From the NCBI GenBank assembly GCA_963665765.1, contig OY762464.1, positions 868,001 to 932,000 of the forward strand: a DNA stretch of 64,000 nucleotides, written 5' to 3'. The stretch is from Bin76 sp963665765. GTDB lineage: Bacteria; Actinomycetota; Acidimicrobiia; Spongiisociales; ZC4RG35. The translations under genes were made by a program, and so were the position numbers. Within the stretch, counting starts at the first letter, position 1. The number at the start of each line of letters is the position of its first letter. The notes below the pieces were generated by a model. It had not been told where the DNA came from. It did no database searches and worked only from the letters and a program-made list of their open reading frames with translations. Positions 44,507-54,226 of this stretch are shown piece after piece.

Positions 44507-44580
44507 GCCGGAGAGGGGACTCGAACCCCTGGCCTGCTCATTACGAGTGAGCTGCTCTGCCTGGCTGAGCTACTCCGGCC
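44507..44580 (-). tRNA. tRNA-Thr (anticodon CGT)
   Basis: Acceptor GCCGGAG pairs with CTCCGGC. The anticodon stem GCTCA/TGAGC holds loop CTCGTAA, and the T-arm is AGGGG/CCCCT. CCA is not encoded. It lies between folC and ndk on the same strand. Confidence 0.95.
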
Positions 44581-44606
44581 TGTGCCTACAAGGTTAGGCG
44601 TTCCAC

Positions 44607-45899
44607 CTACAAACCGAGCAGGGTTCGCACCTCCCCGACCAGGTAGAGGGAGCCGGTGACCAGCACCCTCCCATCCTTTCCTGCCCGGCGACGCGCCTCC
44701 CGCAGCGCCCGGGAGGGGTTCGGGCATTCGATCACCTCTATATCACACGCCTTCCTGATTCTTCGGGCGAGTTCCTCGGGCGAAAGAGCGCGGGGGGAAG
44801 CGGCCGACGTCGCCACCACCTGATCCAGACAGGGGGCCAAAGCCGCAATCATGGACCCCGAATCCTTGTCACCCATCACCCCCAGCACCCCTACCCACCG
44901 GTTCTCGCCGAATTCCTCCCGGAGAGAACGGGCCAACACCGCGCTGGCCTCAGGGTTGTGGGCCCCATCCAAAAGAAGGGGAGTGGCCTGCGATTCCACC
45001 AATTCCATCCGGCCCGGCGCCGAGAAAGTCGACAGCCCGGCCCGGAGTCGGTCGACATCCAGACCATGATCCAACCACGCCTCCGCGGCGGCGATCGCCA
45101 CCGCCAGATTGCGGGTTTGATAGCGACCGCGCAACGGCAGTCGGAGATCCTCATAGGACCTGTAAAGGCCGTCCACCGAGACCGTCCAACCCCCCTCGGG
45201 CCGGGGGATGATCGACCGCACCCCGAAGTCCTTCCCCAGCCACATCACGTCGGCCTCCACCGATCTCGCCCTCCTCTCCACCACCGGGGCCGCCTCGGTG
45301 GGAATCCGACCACAGATCAGCCGGGCCCCGGACGCCACTATTCCCAGCTTCTCCTCGGCGATCTGCGAAAGCGTGTCTCCCAGATACTCCGTATGGTCAA
45401 AGCTCAGGCCGGTGAGCACCGCCACTTCGGCGGATACCACGTTGGTGGCGTCCAGCCTCCCCCCCAGACCCACTTCCAAAACCAGGGCATCCACCCCCAC
45501 CCGGGCGAAGTGGGCAAAGGCCGAGGCGGTGGCCAACTCGAAATAGGTTAGAGGCCGGCCACCCTCGGCCACCTCCTGCTCCACCACCCGAGCTACCTCC
45601 GAGATGGCCGCGGCCAGATGGGCCGGCGAGATGGGCCGTCCGTCAACCTCGATCCGCTCTTCCACCCTCTGCAGGTGAGGAGAGGTAAATACCCCACAGC
45701 GACGCCCCTGGGTGAGCAGAACCCGACCCGCCAGCCTACTGGTGGAGGTCTTCCCATTGGTGCCTGCGACATGAATCACCCGACTCCGAGTGTGCGGCCC
45801 GCCCATCCGCGAGAGCACCGCCTTCATGGGGGCCAGCCCGAATTTTTTTCCCAGACTTATGTGAGAGAAGAGATAGGAGACCGCCTCCCCATAGTCCAT
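44607..45899 (-). CDS. folC: Folylpolyglutamate synthase / dihydrofolate synthase
   Basis: The 430-residue Mur-ligase-like protein has the ATP-binding HVAGTNGKTSTSRLAG near residue 43, the substrate site VGLGGRLDATNVV, and a C-terminal domain with LLDGAHNPEAS. It adds glutamate to folates. It starts 3 bp after the valS stop. Confidence 0.93.
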   Translation of the reverse strand: MDYGEAVSYLFSHISLGKKFGLAPMKAVLSRMGGPHTRSRVIHVAGTNGKTSTSRLAGRVLLTQGRRCGVFTSPHLQRVEERIEVDGRPISPAHLAAAISEVARVVEQEVAEGGRPLTYFELATASAFAHFARVGVDALVLEVGLGGRLDATNVVSAEVAVLTGLSFDHTEYLGDTLSQIAEEKLGIVASGARLICGRIPTEAAPVVERRARSVEADVMWLGKDFGVRSIIPRPEGGWTVSVDGLYRSYEDLRLPLRGRYQTRNLAVAIAAAEAWLDHGLDVDRLRAGLSTFSAPGRMELVESQATPLLLDGAHNPEASAVLARSLREEFGENRWVGVLGVMGDKDSGSMIAALAPCLDQVVATSAASPRALSPEELARRIRKACDIEVIECPNPSRALREARRRAGKDGRVLVTGSLYLVGEVRTLLGL

Positions 45900-45902
45900 G
45901 AT

Positions 45903-48503
45903 CTACAGTGCTTCCCTCTGGCGACGAAAGGAAGCCAATCGCTCGGAGGCCTCAGCCAGCTTGCGTCGCTCCCCCATCACCACCGATTCCGGGGCGCGCT
46001 CCACAAAGTGGGGATTTTCCAGCTTGGCCGAGGAACCGACCACCAGGCGCTGCAGCCGGGTGATCTGACGGTCGATCCGCTCCCGTTCAGCCACAGGATC
46101 CACCAATCCGCGGCGGGGAATGAATCCCTCCCAGGGACCGGCCGGCAGGCGGATGTGGCCTGCTTCGGACTGGCCGGTCCACATGTGGATCTGCACTCCG
46201 GCCATCGCCTCCACCAGATCGATCACCCACCGGGGAGGAGCGCCGCTCACCCCCAAGGGGATCATCCGGCGGCGACTCAAGCCCTGGGCAGCCCGGAATT
46301 GGCGCACCCCGGAGACAAGGGCCTTCAGGTCATCCATCCGGGGAACCGGATCGAAGGCGGGTATCTCGGGCCAGTCGGCGCCGGCCAAAAGCCCTTCGCC
46401 CACCAGGTTGGACCACAATTCCTCGGTCAGGAACGGAATGGCGGGATGGAACATTTTGAGGATATCCCGCAAAACCACCCCCATGGTCTGCCTGGTGACC
46501 TCGGCGCCTTCGGACCGGGCCAAGGCAACCTTGGACATCTCCAGATACCAGTCGAACACCTCGGCCCAAGAGAAGTTGTACAAAAGACCGTAGGCGTCGG
46601 AGAAGCGATACTCGTCCGACAGCCGGTCAAACCGGGCGGCCACCTCACCCAGGCCCGCCAGTACCCAACTGTCAACCGGGCCGGGCCGGGCCGGATAGCC
46701 ACCGGCCGGGGGGACGCTTCCGGCCGGCAGGTGACGCAGGGCGAAACGGACCGCGTTCCACAGCTTGTTCCCGAAACGGCGGGTACCCTCCACCCACTCC
46801 ATGTCGAGTGGGACGTCCTGGCCCGGATTGGCCGCCTGGATGAGCGCCAGGCGCAGCGGATCGACGCCGTACCGGTCGGCCACCGCCAAGGGGTCGATGG
46901 TGTTCCCCAACGATTTGGACATCTTTCGTCCGGCGCCGTCCCGCACCAGGCCATGGATCACCGTCTCGCGAAAAGGGACCTCTCCCAAAAAGCGCAATCC
47001 CATCTTCATCATGCGGGCCACCCAAAAGTAGATAATGTCAAACCCGGTTATCAGAACCATGTTGGGATAGAACCTGGCCAGATCCTCGGTCTCATCCGGC
47101 CATCCCAGGGTGGAAAACGGCCACAGTGCCGAGGAGAACCAGGTGTCCAGCACATCGGCGTCCCGGGTGAGCACCCCGGCGCCACACTCTTGACAGGCAT
47201 CGGGATCGGAGCGGGCCACCGTGACATGTCCCGACGGGCAGTACCAGGCAGGTATCCGATGTCCCCACCAGATCTGCCGGGAGATGCACCAGTCCCGCAG
47301 ATTCTCCATCCAGTGGAAGTAGCTCTTCTCCCAGTGGCCGGGAATAAACCGGCTCCTGCCCGATCTGACCGCCTCGATCGCCGGGCCCGTCAGTTCCGCC
47401 ACTTTCACAAACCATTGCAGGGATAGGATCGGCTCCACCACCGTGTCGCAGCGGTAGCACAAACCCACCGAATGCCGATAGGCCTCTCGGCCGACCAGCG
47501 CGCTTTGGGCATCCAAAGCTTTGATCACCGCCTCCCGGGCCGCCATGCGATCCAAACCGGCATATCGGCCTCCGGCCTCGGTGATCACGGCCTCGTTGTC
47601 CAGCACCAATATCCTGTCCAGCCCATGCCGCTCGCCCATTTCAAAGTCGAGGGGGTCATGGGCCGGGGTGACCTTCACCGCCCCGGTCCCGAATTCGGGA
47701 TCCACGCCTCGGTCGGCCACAATCGGAATCAACCTGCCCACCAAGGGAAGCCGGACCTGTTTGCCCACCATGTGCCGGTACCGGTCGTCTTCGGGGTGCA
47801 CCGCCACCCCGGTGTCGCCCAACATGGTCTCGGCGCGGGTGGTGGCCACCACCACCTCTCCCGATCCATCCGAGAACGGGTAGGCAATTTTGACCAAATC
47901 CCCATCCTCCGGCCGGTGCTCGACCTCTATTTCCGCCAGGGCCGTCTCGCACCGCGGGCACCAGTTGATGATGCGCTCCCCCCGGTATATCAGGCCATCT
48001 TCGTAGAGACGCACAAACACTTCCAAGACGGCTTTCGACAGACCCTCGTCCAAGGTGAAACGCTCTCGGGTCCAGTCGCATGAGGCGCCCATCCGGCGGA
48101 TCTGGCGGGTGATCCGCCACCCGTAGACATCCTTCCACTCCCACACCTGATCCACAAACGCCTCCCTGCCCAGGTCGAATCGGTTCAATCCCCGCTCGGC
48201 CAGAGATTTCTCCACCACATTCTGGGTTGCTATGCCGGCGTGATCAGCGCCGGGCAACCACAAAACCGCATATCCCTGCATGCGGCGTCGGCGGGCGATC
48301 ACATCATGGATGGTGTGATTGAGGGCATGGCCCATGTGAAGCGATCCGGTCACATTGGGAGGGGGTATGACCACGCAGAACGGCTCTCCGTCCGGACGAT
48401 ACTCCGGTTTGAAGACTCCCTCCTCCTCCCACCGCGGATACCAGCGGGGTTCTATTTCTGCCGGATCGTAAACGGCTTTCATCAAATCGGCGGAGGTTCC
48501 CAC
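45903..48503 (-). CDS. valS: Valine--tRNA ligase
   Basis: The 866-residue class I synthetase has the HIGH motif in PPNVTGSLHMGHALNHTI near residue 50, an editing domain, a zinc-type cysteine pair region (CPSGHVTVARSDPDACQECG) and KMSKS in GRKMSKSLGNTIDP near residue 530. A C-terminal coiled coil (PVAERERIDRQITRLQRLVV) is present. An internal ATG at 48482 (MKAVYDPAEIE) could be the true start. It lies between clpX and folC as in other actinobacteria. Confidence 0.95.
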   Translation of the reverse strand: MGTSADLMKAVYDPAEIEPRWYPRWEEEGVFKPEYRPDGEPFCVVIPPPNVTGSLHMGHALNHTIHDVIARRRRMQGYAVLWLPGADHAGIATQNVVEKSLAERGLNRFDLGREAFVDQVWEWKDVYGWRITRQIRRMGASCDWTRERFTLDEGLSKAVLEVFVRLYEDGLIYRGERIINWCPRCETALAEIEVEHRPEDGDLVKIAYPFSDGSGEVVVATTRAETMLGDTGVAVHPEDDRYRHMVGKQVRLPLVGRLIPIVADRGVDPEFGTGAVKVTPAHDPLDFEMGERHGLDRILVLDNEAVITEAGGRYAGLDRMAAREAVIKALDAQSALVGREAYRHSVGLCYRCDTVVEPILSLQWFVKVAELTGPAIEAVRSGRSRFIPGHWEKSYFHWMENLRDWCISRQIWWGHRIPAWYCPSGHVTVARSDPDACQECGAGVLTRDADVLDTWFSSALWPFSTLGWPDETEDLARFYPNMVLITGFDIIYFWVARMMKMGLRFLGEVPFRETVIHGLVRDGAGRKMSKSLGNTIDPLAVADRYGVDPLRLALIQAANPGQDVPLDMEWVEGTRRFGNKLWNAVRFALRHLPAGSVPPAGGYPARPGPVDSWVLAGLGEVAARFDRLSDEYRFSDAYGLLYNFSWAEVFDWYLEMSKVALARSEGAEVTRQTMGVVLRDILKMFHPAIPFLTEELWSNLVGEGLLAGADWPEIPAFDPVPRMDDLKALVSGVRQFRAAQGLSRRRMIPLGVSGAPPRWVIDLVEAMAGVQIHMWTGQSEAGHIRLPAGPWEGFIPRRGLVDPVAERERIDRQITRLQRLVVGSSAKLENPHFVERAPESVVMGERRKLAEASERLASFRRQREAL

Positions 48504-48518
48504 AGTCGCCTCGGCGAC

Positions 48519-49775
48519 TCAGGCGGTCTGTTCACGCTGGTGCTTGCTTGGCCGGGCGCTTCGGAAAGAGGCCACGTTCCCCTCCCTCACCATCAGATGA
48601 TCCACCACCACCCTTCTCATGTCGGGGCGGGTGGGGGCTTGGAACATCAGGTCCCGGAGCAATTCCTCCATGATGGCTCGCAGACCCCGCGCCCCGGTCC
48701 CCCGGGCGTGCGCCTGCTCGGCTATTTCTGCGATGGCCTGCGGCGTGAAGATCAACTCCACGTCGTCCAGGTCCAACAGGTGACGGTACTGCTTGACCAG
48801 GGCATTGCGGGGCTCCTGCAGAATCTTCGCCAAATCGTCCACATCCAGGGGATGCACCGCGGACAGCACCGGCATGCGTCCGATGAACTCGGGAATAAGC
48901 CCGTAACGGATGAGGTCCTGAGGAAGCACTTGCCGGAGAAGGTCACCGTTGTCCCGGTCGCGGCGGGATTTGATCTCGGCGCCAAAACCCACCGAACCGC
49001 CTCCCACCCGGCGTTCGATGATCTCTTCGAGGCCGTCGAACGCCCCGCCACAGATGAACAGCACGTCGGTGGTGTCCAGCTGCAGGAACTCCTGATGGGG
49101 GTGCTTGCGCCCGCCCTGGGGAGGAACCGAAGCCACCGTCCCCTCCAGGATTTTCAACAACGCCTGCTGGACTCCCTCCCCCGACACGTCGCGGGTGATG
49201 GAGGGATTGTCCGCCTTGCGGGCTACTTTGTCGATCTCATCGATGTAGACAATGCCGGTCTGAGCCAGCTTGATGTCGTAGTCGGCGGCCTGCACCAGCC
49301 GAAGCAGGATATTCTCCACGTCTTCTCCCACATACCCCGCCTCGGTCAGAGCAGTGGCGTCGGTGATGGCGATGGGAACGTTGAGTTGCCGGGCGAGAGT
49401 GCGAGCCAGAAGCGTCTTCCCCGATCCGGTCGGCCCGATCAAAAGCACGTTGGATTTCTCCACCTCGACCTCCGAATGGTTGAGATTGGCCAGCCGCAGG
49501 CGCTTGTAGTGGTTGTACACGGCCACCGCCAGTGACCGTTTGGCCGTTTCCTGACCGACCACGTAGGAATCGAGGTACTTGTATATGTCGGCGGGATTGG
49601 GCAACTCCTCCACTCGGTATCCGTCCGACGAGGTCTCTTCTTCGATTATCTCGTTGCACAGATCTATGCATTCATTGCAGATGTAGACGCCCGGACCGGC
49701 GATCAGTTTCAAGACCTGCTTCTGGGATTGCCCGCAGAAGCTGCATTTGAGGAGATCGGGTCCTTCTCGAGCCAC
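48519..49775 (-). CDS. clpX: ATP-dependent Clp protease unfoldase ClpX
   Basis: The 418-residue AAA+ protein has the N-terminal zinc domain (CSFCGQSQKQV, YICNECIDLC), Walker A (LLIGPTGSGKTLLARTLA), Walker B (IVYIDEIDKVARK) and pore-loop region GYVGEDVENI. It unfolds proteins and feeds them to ClpP, encoded 7 bp upstream. Confidence 0.96.
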   Translation of the reverse strand: MAREGPDLLKCSFCGQSQKQVLKLIAGPGVYICNECIDLCNEIIEEETSSDGYRVEELPNPADIYKYLDSYVVGQETAKRSLAVAVYNHYKRLRLANLNHSEVEVEKSNVLLIGPTGSGKTLLARTLARQLNVPIAITDATALTEAGYVGEDVENILLRLVQAADYDIKLAQTGIVYIDEIDKVARKADNPSITRDVSGEGVQQALLKILEGTVASVPPQGGRKHPHQEFLQLDTTDVLFICGGAFDGLEEIIERRVGGGSVGFGAEIKSRRDRDNGDLLRQVLPQDLIRYGLIPEFIGRMPVLSAVHPLDVDDLAKILQEPRNALVKQYRHLLDLDDVELIFTPQAIAEIAEQAHARGTGARGLRAIMEELLRDLMFQAPTRPDMRRVVVDHLMVREGNVASFRSARPSKHQREQTA

Positions 49776-49782
49776 TTTGACC

Positions 49783-50436
49783 TCAGCCGTTCACTGCCGA
49801 AAGCTTCTGACGCTTGAGCACTTCGTCGACCACCCCGTACTTGACTGCTTCGTCAGCCATCAGCCAATAGTCCCGATCCGTGTCATTGGCCACTTTCTCC
49901 AAAGACTGACCGGTGTGCCGGGCCAGTATCTTGTTGGTCTGCTCTCTCATCTGCAAAATCAATCTGGCCTGGATCTCGATGTCGGTGGCCTGGCCCTGGG
50001 CGCCGCCGTGCGGCTGATGGAGCATCACCCGGGCGTGAGGGAGGGCATAGCGCTTTCCCTGGGCGCCGCCGGCCAGCAGCACCGCCGCCGCCGAGGCGGC
50101 CATGCCCATGCATACGGTGCTGATGTCGGGTTTTACGTACTGCATCGTGTCATATAAGGCGAACAGGGAGGTCATCTGCCCTCCGGGGGAGTTTATGTAC
50201 AAGAAGATGTCTTTGTCGGGATCATCGCTTTCCAGATGCAACATCTGCGCCATGATCAGGTTGGCCACCGTATCGTCGATGGGGGTTCCGAGGAAGACGA
50301 TGCGATCCTTGAGCAACCGGCTGTAGATATCAGAAGTTCGCTCTCCCCGACTGGTCTGTTCGGTGACGTGGGGAACCGGGATATATCCCCGGTGAGAGGA
50401 GGGTGCCAAGGGCGGCTCAATCAAAGTACGGGTCAT
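49783..50436 (-). CDS. clpP: ATP-dependent Clp protease proteolytic subunit
   Basis: The 217-residue serine protease has the triad regions VCMGMAASAAAVLLAGG (Ser), ARVMLHQPHGG (His) and NDTDRDYWL (Asp). The first 35 residues are a poorly conserved leader, possibly a propeptide. Its start overlaps the trigger factor gene by 20 bp. Only one clpP copy is visible here, whereas many actinobacteria have two in tandem. Confidence 0.94.
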   Translation of the reverse strand: MTRTLIEPPLAPSSHRGYIPVPHVTEQTSRGERTSDIYSRLLKDRIVFLGTPIDDTVANLIMAQMLHLESDDPDKDIFLYINSPGGQMTSLFALYDTMQYVKPDISTVCMGMAASAAAVLLAGGAQGKRYALPHARVMLHQPHGGAQGQATDIEIQARLILQMREQTNKILARHTGQSLEKVANDTDRDYWLMADEAVKYGVVDEVLKRQKLSAVNG

Positions 50437-51886
50437 CTATTACCTCCGCTTCATAGAGGGCCTCTGAGACATCGGCCCCCGGGTTGGGAATCTGCTCCGG
50501 CTTGCTCACCGGGTCAAACCAGGCCTTCACCTGGGCAGGCGGTTGCACCGCCACCGGCTCGCCCCGGTCGTCAACCGGCTGTACCTGCATGGCCAAAAAG
50601 GCCTGCGCCCTGTCAGTGAGCATATCGCTTCTGAAACGCTCGAGGTCTACGCCTTGGTCGATCGCCTGCCGAAACCGCTCGGAGTCTCCCGATTCTTGGG
50701 CTACGGCGCGCAGGGCCTCCATCACCTCGGCGTCTTCCACCACCAGGTTCTGGGCGGCGATCACACTTTCGGCGAGTATCTGCTCCTTCAATCCGGTCAC
50801 GGCCCGCTCTCTGAGCACCCGTATCAATTGCTCGTGCTCAAGGCCGGTCCGCTCGAGGAAGGTCGGGTAGTCCAGCTTGTGTCTCTCCAAGGAGGCCAAC
50901 TGATTCCGCAAGAGCAATTCGGTCTGCGCCGTCTCGAGTCGTTCCGGTATCTGAAGATCCAACTCGGAGATCGCCTCCTTCATCGTTTCGCCGACCAGCT
51001 CCTCCCACTGAGCGGCGTTGTGCTCCTCCTCAAGCTCGCCGCTCATCTCCTCGCGCAACTCTTCCAAAGAGTCGTGACCGGTGTACTCCGACGCCCATTC
51101 GTCGTCGAGATCGGGTAGAGACCGAGATTGCACCTCGACCACCCGAATTCGGTACAGTCCCATCGCCGACGCCGGTCCCCCGGAGTCTTCCCCTGCCTGG
51201 GGGTCGGAGGGGAGCCAGCCCGGCAGGGGGGCAACTATCTCGAACCGGTCACCCGCCTTTCGATTCAGCAGACTCTCGTCGATCTCGGCGGTCAGCCTCT
51301 CTGCACCCACTTCGTAGCTGAACCCGTCCAGAGCAAGGGATTCGATGAGCCGGTCTCCCTCCATCACCGTCATGTCGATCATCACGAAATCTCCTTCTTC
51401 GCTCGCTCGGTGCACAGTCTGCAACGGGGCGTACATGTGACGGAGCTGCTCGAGACGGGCGGTCACTTCTTCGGAGATCGGCGGCGGTGGCTGGACCTCG
51501 ATCCGCCTGCCCCGGTAGTCGGGAACCGATTCGAGGCGCGGCCAGGTGGTGACCCGCACCTCCAGCTTCACGGCCCCGTTGGCGGTGTCGGTCACCGACT
51601 CCAGAAGAGACGGCACCGCCGGGACAATCTCGGTTTGCGCGAGTATCTGCCCCACCCGGACCGGAACCAGATCATCGAGAGCATCGCCCCTGACACGGTC
51701 GGTGCCCACTCTTCTCTCCACCAGGCGCCGGGGCGCTCGTCCCGGACGGAATCCCCGAATGTTGACTTCGCGGGAAATCCGTCGAGACGCCCGGTTCATT
51801 GCCTGTTCGAGTTCGGCAGAAGAGATTTCAAAAGTGACCATCTTCTCAAACGGCCCGGCGTCGGCGAGAACCGCCTCGCTATTCAC
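50417..51886 (-). CDS. tig: Trigger factor
   Basis: The 489-residue chaperone has the ribosome-binding signature RGFRPGRAPRRLVERRVG near residue 50, a FKBP-like domain (EEGDFVMIDMTVMEGD) and a long helical C-terminal arm. It helps nascent chains fold at the exit tunnel. Its gene is the first of tig-clpP-clpX, preceded by tRNA-His. Confidence 0.9.
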   Translation of the reverse strand: MNSEAVLADAGPFEKMVTFEISSAELEQAMNRASRRISREVNIRGFRPGRAPRRLVERRVGTDRVRGDALDDLVPVRVGQILAQTEIVPAVPSLLESVTDTANGAVKLEVRVTTWPRLESVPDYRGRRIEVQPPPPISEEVTARLEQLRHMYAPLQTVHRASEEGDFVMIDMTVMEGDRLIESLALDGFSYEVGAERLTAEIDESLLNRKAGDRFEIVAPLPGWLPSDPQAGEDSGGPASAMGLYRIRVVEVQSRSLPDLDDEWASEYTGHDSLEELREEMSGELEEEHNAAQWEELVGETMKEAISELDLQIPERLETAQTELLLRNQLASLERHKLDYPTFLERTGLEHEQLIRVLRERAVTGLKEQILAESVIAAQNLVVEDAEVMEALRAVAQESGDSERFRQAIDQGVDLERFRSDMLTDRAQAFLAMQVQPVDDRGEPVAVQPPAQVKAWFDPVSKPEQIPNPGADVSEALYEAEVIDDPYFD

Positions 51887-51942
51887 GGCATCGGACTTGC
51901 TTCATCTGTACCTCTTGTACCTCACAACATGAGCTGCGTTGG

Positions 51943-52018
51943 GACGACCGAGGGGACTTGAACCCCCGCCCTCCAGGGCCACAACCTGGCGCTCTAACCT
52001 GACTGAGCTACGGTCGCC
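51943..52018 (-). tRNA. tRNA-His (anticodon GTG)
   Basis: Acceptor GCGACCG pairs with CGGTCGT (one wobble), with an extra 5' G opposite C73 as usual for tRNA-His. The anticodon loop is TTGTGGC and the T-arm GGGGG/CCCCT. Confidence 0.94.
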
Positions 52019-52038
52019 ATGTCGAGGGACCTCCCCGG

Positions 52039-52111
52039 CGCCCCCGGGAGGATTCGAACCCCCGGCCAAGAGCTTAGAAGGCTCCTGCTCTGTCCTCTGA
52101 GCTACGGGGGC
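52039..52111 (-). tRNA. tRNA-Arg (anticodon TCT)
   Basis: Acceptor GCCCCCG pairs with CGGGGGC. The anticodon loop is CTTCTAA and the T-loop TTCGAAT. CCA is not encoded. Confidence 0.94.
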
Positions 52112-52139
52112 CCTGGCGCTGACCAAAGAAGATCCCATC

Positions 52140-52211
<72 letters not shown>

Positions 52212-52273
52212 CGGCAACACCGCAACAAGAGTAGCGGCCCCCTGTCCTGCCGGTCACCATCATTTTCATGGCG

Positions 52274-52347
52274 TCGGGCTGGTCGGATTTGAACCGACGA
52301 CCTCCTGCTCCCAAAGCAGGCGCGCTGCCAAGCTGCGCCACAGCCCG
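52274..52347 (-). tRNA. tRNA-Pro (anticodon TGG)
   Basis: Acceptor CGGGCTG pairs with CAGCCCG. The anticodon stem CCTGC/GCAGG holds loop TTTGGGA, and the T-arm is GTCGG/CCGAC. Confidence 0.94.
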
Positions 52348-52448
52348 TATGGTCCCCCATTTTGGCACGACGCAACGGGTGCGCGCCACTCCATTCCAGC
52401 CTCGGGCGGGCAACAGGATAATGCGGCCTTGCTAATATCGGAGACTCG

Positions 52449-52522
52449 GGGTCGCTAGCTCAATTTGGCAGAGCAACGGGCTCTTAACCCGCAGGTTCGG
52501 GGTTCGAGTCCCCGGCGACCCA
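52449..52522 (+). tRNA. tRNA-Lys (anticodon CTT)
   Basis: Acceptor GGGTCGC pairs with GCGACCC. The anticodon stem ACGGG/CCCGC (one mismatch at the outer pair) holds loop CTCTTAA, and the T-arm is CGGGG/CCCCG. It is the only plus-strand member of the cluster. Confidence 0.93.
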
Positions 52523-52722
52523 CCCTTTGCCTTCCATCGCCACTCCTCTTTATTTTCCGAAGGGGCGCCGGTCAGGTAGCGAGCCAGGTTTTTCCCCTGA
52601 GTTGCCAGGATAGATGAAATGCCCCGCCCGATCTGTTCAGCTACATCCAGCAATCGGCCACCCGGATTGTTTTACCCATTTAGCGATATATAACGTTTGT
52701 TTGTCACACCTCTGGGGGCATA

Positions 52723-53970
52723 ATGGTGGGTATGAGCTTTGAACAGTCGAATGGCCGGGCCGGGGATGGCTTGGCGGGTTATCGGGTTCGGATGGTGGTG
52801 CCGTCGGTTCCGGTGCGAAGAGCGTCATTGGCAGGGTTGCAGGAACAAATTCGCACTGCCAGCCGAGTGGAGTCTCAAGCCCGGGCGCTAAGAATGGAAG
52901 CAGCTGCCGAGCTGGACCGGCGCCAGGGACAATCCCGGGCCGAAGAAACGGTACGCAAGCAGTCCGGCCAAAGCATTCGCAGTTCCCGGTCGGAGGTGGA
53001 AACCGCTCAGAAACTGAAAGCTTTACCGGACGCCAAGAAAGCCTTTGGAGATGGGGAGATCACTTTCGGACACGTCAAGATCATTGCCAACACCGCTGAT
53101 CGGGTACAGATTGACGAGAGGGAGTTGGTGGAAAAGGCCAAGGTCCAGCCGGTGGACGTATTCGCCCGAACCGCCCGCCAACACGAACAAGAGCGGTCAG
53201 AAGATGATGGGATGTCCAGGTTGGAGGCACAGCGCAGGGCCCGCAAGGCCGGGATCAAGACCGACCCTTCCGATGGGATGACAGTGTTGTGGGCCAGGTT
53301 CGATCCGGTCACCGGCGCTCGGATCAAAAACGTGCTGTCCGCCAAGACAGGTGCTCTGTGGCGAGAAGAAGACCCCCACAACCGGCCCTCACCGGAGCAA
53401 CGCATGGCCGACGCCCTGGCCGAGTTATTGCACCAACCCGCCGGCACGGAAAGGGACAAGAAGCCGAAAGCCCCCAAGAGCACCTTGCTGTTGATTGCCC
53501 ACTATGACATCGGGGAGCAGAATATTCACAACGCCACCATGGCGGACGGGACTCCGGTACCCGTCGCCGTGTTCAAAGACATGGCCTGTCGGGAAGGCAA
53601 GGTCGTTCCGGCCATCTTCGACACCAAGGGCCGGCCACTGTGGATGGGAAGGGGCCCACGCCTCGCCACCCGCGCTCAGCGTTTGGCGTTGATCGCCCGA
53701 GATAGAAGGTGCGTTGGGTGTGGCACTGATCCTGCCTGGTGCCAAGCACACCATGTGATCCCATGGGAAGCCAATGGTCCCACCGATATCGACAACCTGT
53801 GTCTACTCTGCAGCCGCTGCCACCATCAGGTCCACGACGAAGGATGGCAAATCCGCCAAACCCCCAATGGGAAACACGTGATGCTTCCCCCAACCCGCCG
53901 AAACCGGCCGGCCCTACCAGTCAGTGTCCCAGCCCGCCGCCGAAAGCTCACCACCAATCTGAGACGGTAG
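52723..53970 (+). CDS. DUF222 / HNH endonuclease-domain protein
   Basis: The 415-residue protein has a DUF222-type helical region (residues 25-300) and a C-terminal HNH domain: CVGCGTDPAWCQAHHVIPW followed by NLCLLCSRCHHQVHDEGW, with two CxxC pairs and the HH motif. Such proteins (13E12 repeat family) are abundant in actinobacterial genomes; their function is not established, and some are thought mobile. It follows the tRNA-Lys gene by 200 bp with an AT-rich promoter-like stretch (TTTAGCGATATATAACG). Two starts, 52723 and 52732, are possible. Confidence 0.85.
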   Translation: MVGMSFEQSNGRAGDGLAGYRVRMVVPSVPVRRASLAGLQEQIRTASRVESQARALRMEAAAELDRRQGQSRAEETVRKQSGQSIRSSRSEVETAQKLKALPDAKKAFGDGEITFGHVKIIANTADRVQIDERELVEKAKVQPVDVFARTARQHEQERSEDDGMSRLEAQRRARKAGIKTDPSDGMTVLWARFDPVTGARIKNVLSAKTGALWREEDPHNRPSPEQRMADALAELLHQPAGTERDKKPKAPKSTLLLIAHYDIGEQNIHNATMADGTPVPVAVFKDMACREGKVVPAIFDTKGRPLWMGRGPRLATRAQRLALIARDRRCVGCGTDPAWCQAHHVIPWEANGPTDIDNLCLLCSRCHHQVHDEGWQIRQTPNGKHVMLPPTRRNRPALPVSVPARRRKLTTNLRR

Positions 53971-54226
53971 CCCGCGAAAAAAACTCCTGCTCGGAAGTTG
54001 ACCCCACCCCGATACCGGCACAAACTCGATAGCAGCTACCAAACACCCAACCCGCCCGGCCACCAGAGCTCACCCCCGGAATCGGAACAACAAACCAGCG
54101 AATCCCCGCAACCCAAACGCGGGAACTCGCGGAAACCAACGGACAGGAGGTGGCGGGGGAGGGTACCCGAAAGGGAACAAAATCGCGATATAGTCCCGCT
54201 TTTCGCGAGTTACCAGTTACCGCGAG

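Noticed and set aside
45618..47426. 602-codon frame on the plus strand
   Set aside because: It lies fully antisense to valS and folC, has low-complexity His/Gly/Pro-rich content and no family motif. It is a shadow of high-GC codon use.
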